From Enterobacter hormaechei ATCC 49162 (lineage in GTDB: Bacteria > Pseudomonadota > Gammaproteobacteria > Enterobacterales > Enterobacteriaceae), in contig NZ_MKEQ01000001.1 of assembly GCF_001875655.1 (NCBI RefSeq), positions 2,914,001 to 2,978,000 of the forward strand: a stretch of DNA of 64,000 nt, read 5' to 3'. Position 1 is the first letter of the stretch, and each line of letters opens with the position of its first letter. The notes under the pieces were generated by a model. The model was given only the letters and a program-made list of their open reading frames with translations, was not told the origin of the DNA and did not search any database. A program made the position numbers and the translations under genes. Below, piece by piece: positions 63,773-64,000 of the stretch.

Positions 63773-64000
63773 ATGGTTCAGATCCCAGAAAACCCACTTA
63801 TACTCGTCGATGGCTCTTCTTATCTGTATCGGGCGTATCATGCGTTTCCTCCTCTGACCAACAGCGCAGGGGAACCTACCGGCGCAATGTACGGCGTGCT
63901 GAATATGCTGCGCAGCCTGATTCTGCAATACCACCCAACTCATGCGGCCGTGGTGTTTGATGCGAAGGGTAAAACCTTCCGTGATGAATTATTTGAGCAT
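63773..64000 (+). CDS. polA: DNA polymerase I (5' part, truncated by the window edge)
   Basis: The first 76 codons of Pol [21 protein letters not shown] onward, covering the start of the 5'-3' exonuclease domain including the metal-binding Asp in LVDGSSYL. It is nearly identical to E. coli PolA here. It removes RNA primers and fills gaps. The ATG is at 63773; the remainder lies beyond the window. Confidence 0.97.
   Translation, partial: MVQIPENPLILVDGSSYLYRAYHAFPPLTNSAGEPTGAMYGVLNMLRSLILQYHPTHAAVVFDAKGKTFRDELFEH

Overview
The window is about 64 kb of the replication-origin region of a gamma-proteobacterial chromosome from the family Enterobacteriaceae. Gene content, gene order and protein sequences follow Escherichia coli K-12 closely, but the lack of tnaCAB, the lack of the bgl/cbr genes and the 16S V1/V3 sequence point to Enterobacter or a near relative (Lelliottia, Leclercia). 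I cannot fix the species from sequence reading alone. Comparisons with E. coli below are from memory of that genome, not from a search.

Layout. (1) 1-2.9 kb: an accessory sugar-acid locus with a polyol/uronate-type dehydrogenase (partial), an enolase-superfamily dehydratase and an ExuR/UxuR-like GntR regulator, with ExuR/UxuR-type palindromes between the two enzyme genes. (2) 3-9 kb, minus strand: dnaA-dnaN-recF-gyrB. (3) 9.6-13.5 kb, plus strand: rpmH-rnpA-yidD-yidC-mnmE. (4) 13.5-19.4 kb: mdtL, yidZ, a degenerate-looking phosphopantetheinyl-transferase homologue, chrR, adeP and yieH. (5) 19.4-24.2 kb: pstSCAB-phoU with Pho boxes. (6) 24.3-34.9 kb: glmS, glmU and the atpIBEFHAGDC operon with its promoter. 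(7) 35.4-38.0 kb: rsmG and mnmG. (8) 38.12-38.40 kb: oriC, with three AT-rich 13-mers, four DnaA boxes and dense GATC sites. (9) 38.4-43.5 kb: mioC, asnC, asnA, ravA-viaA. (10) 43.7-53.7 kb: kup, rbsDACBKR with two RbsR-type operators, hsrA, yieP. (11) 53.9-59.2 kb: a complete rRNA operon (P1/P2, 16S, tRNA-Glu, 23S, 5S, terminator). (12) 59.2-64 kb: mobBA, yihD, srkA-dsbA, yihG and the start of polA.

How it works together. The window holds the core of chromosome initiation (oriC, DnaA, beta clamp, RecF, gyrase B), the initiator's own control region and further DnaA boxes near mioC and polA. Around it sit ATP synthase, phosphate uptake, amino-sugar synthesis, ribose uptake, potassium uptake, asparagine synthesis, two tRNA-modification enzymes (MnmE, MnmG), the membrane insertase YidC and the rRNA operon. 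Most highly expressed genes point away from oriC on each side, so they are co-directional with replication.

Most of the window is conserved core genome. The points that most deserve a second look are the rRNA operon junction (left flank like E. coli rrnC, right flank like rrnA), the PPTase homologue with altered catalytic residues, the sugar-acid locus at the left end, a repeat pair inside the glmU-glmS regulatory spacer, and several compact regulatory overlaps. I found no CRISPR array, insertion sequence, prophage or clearly new defence system.
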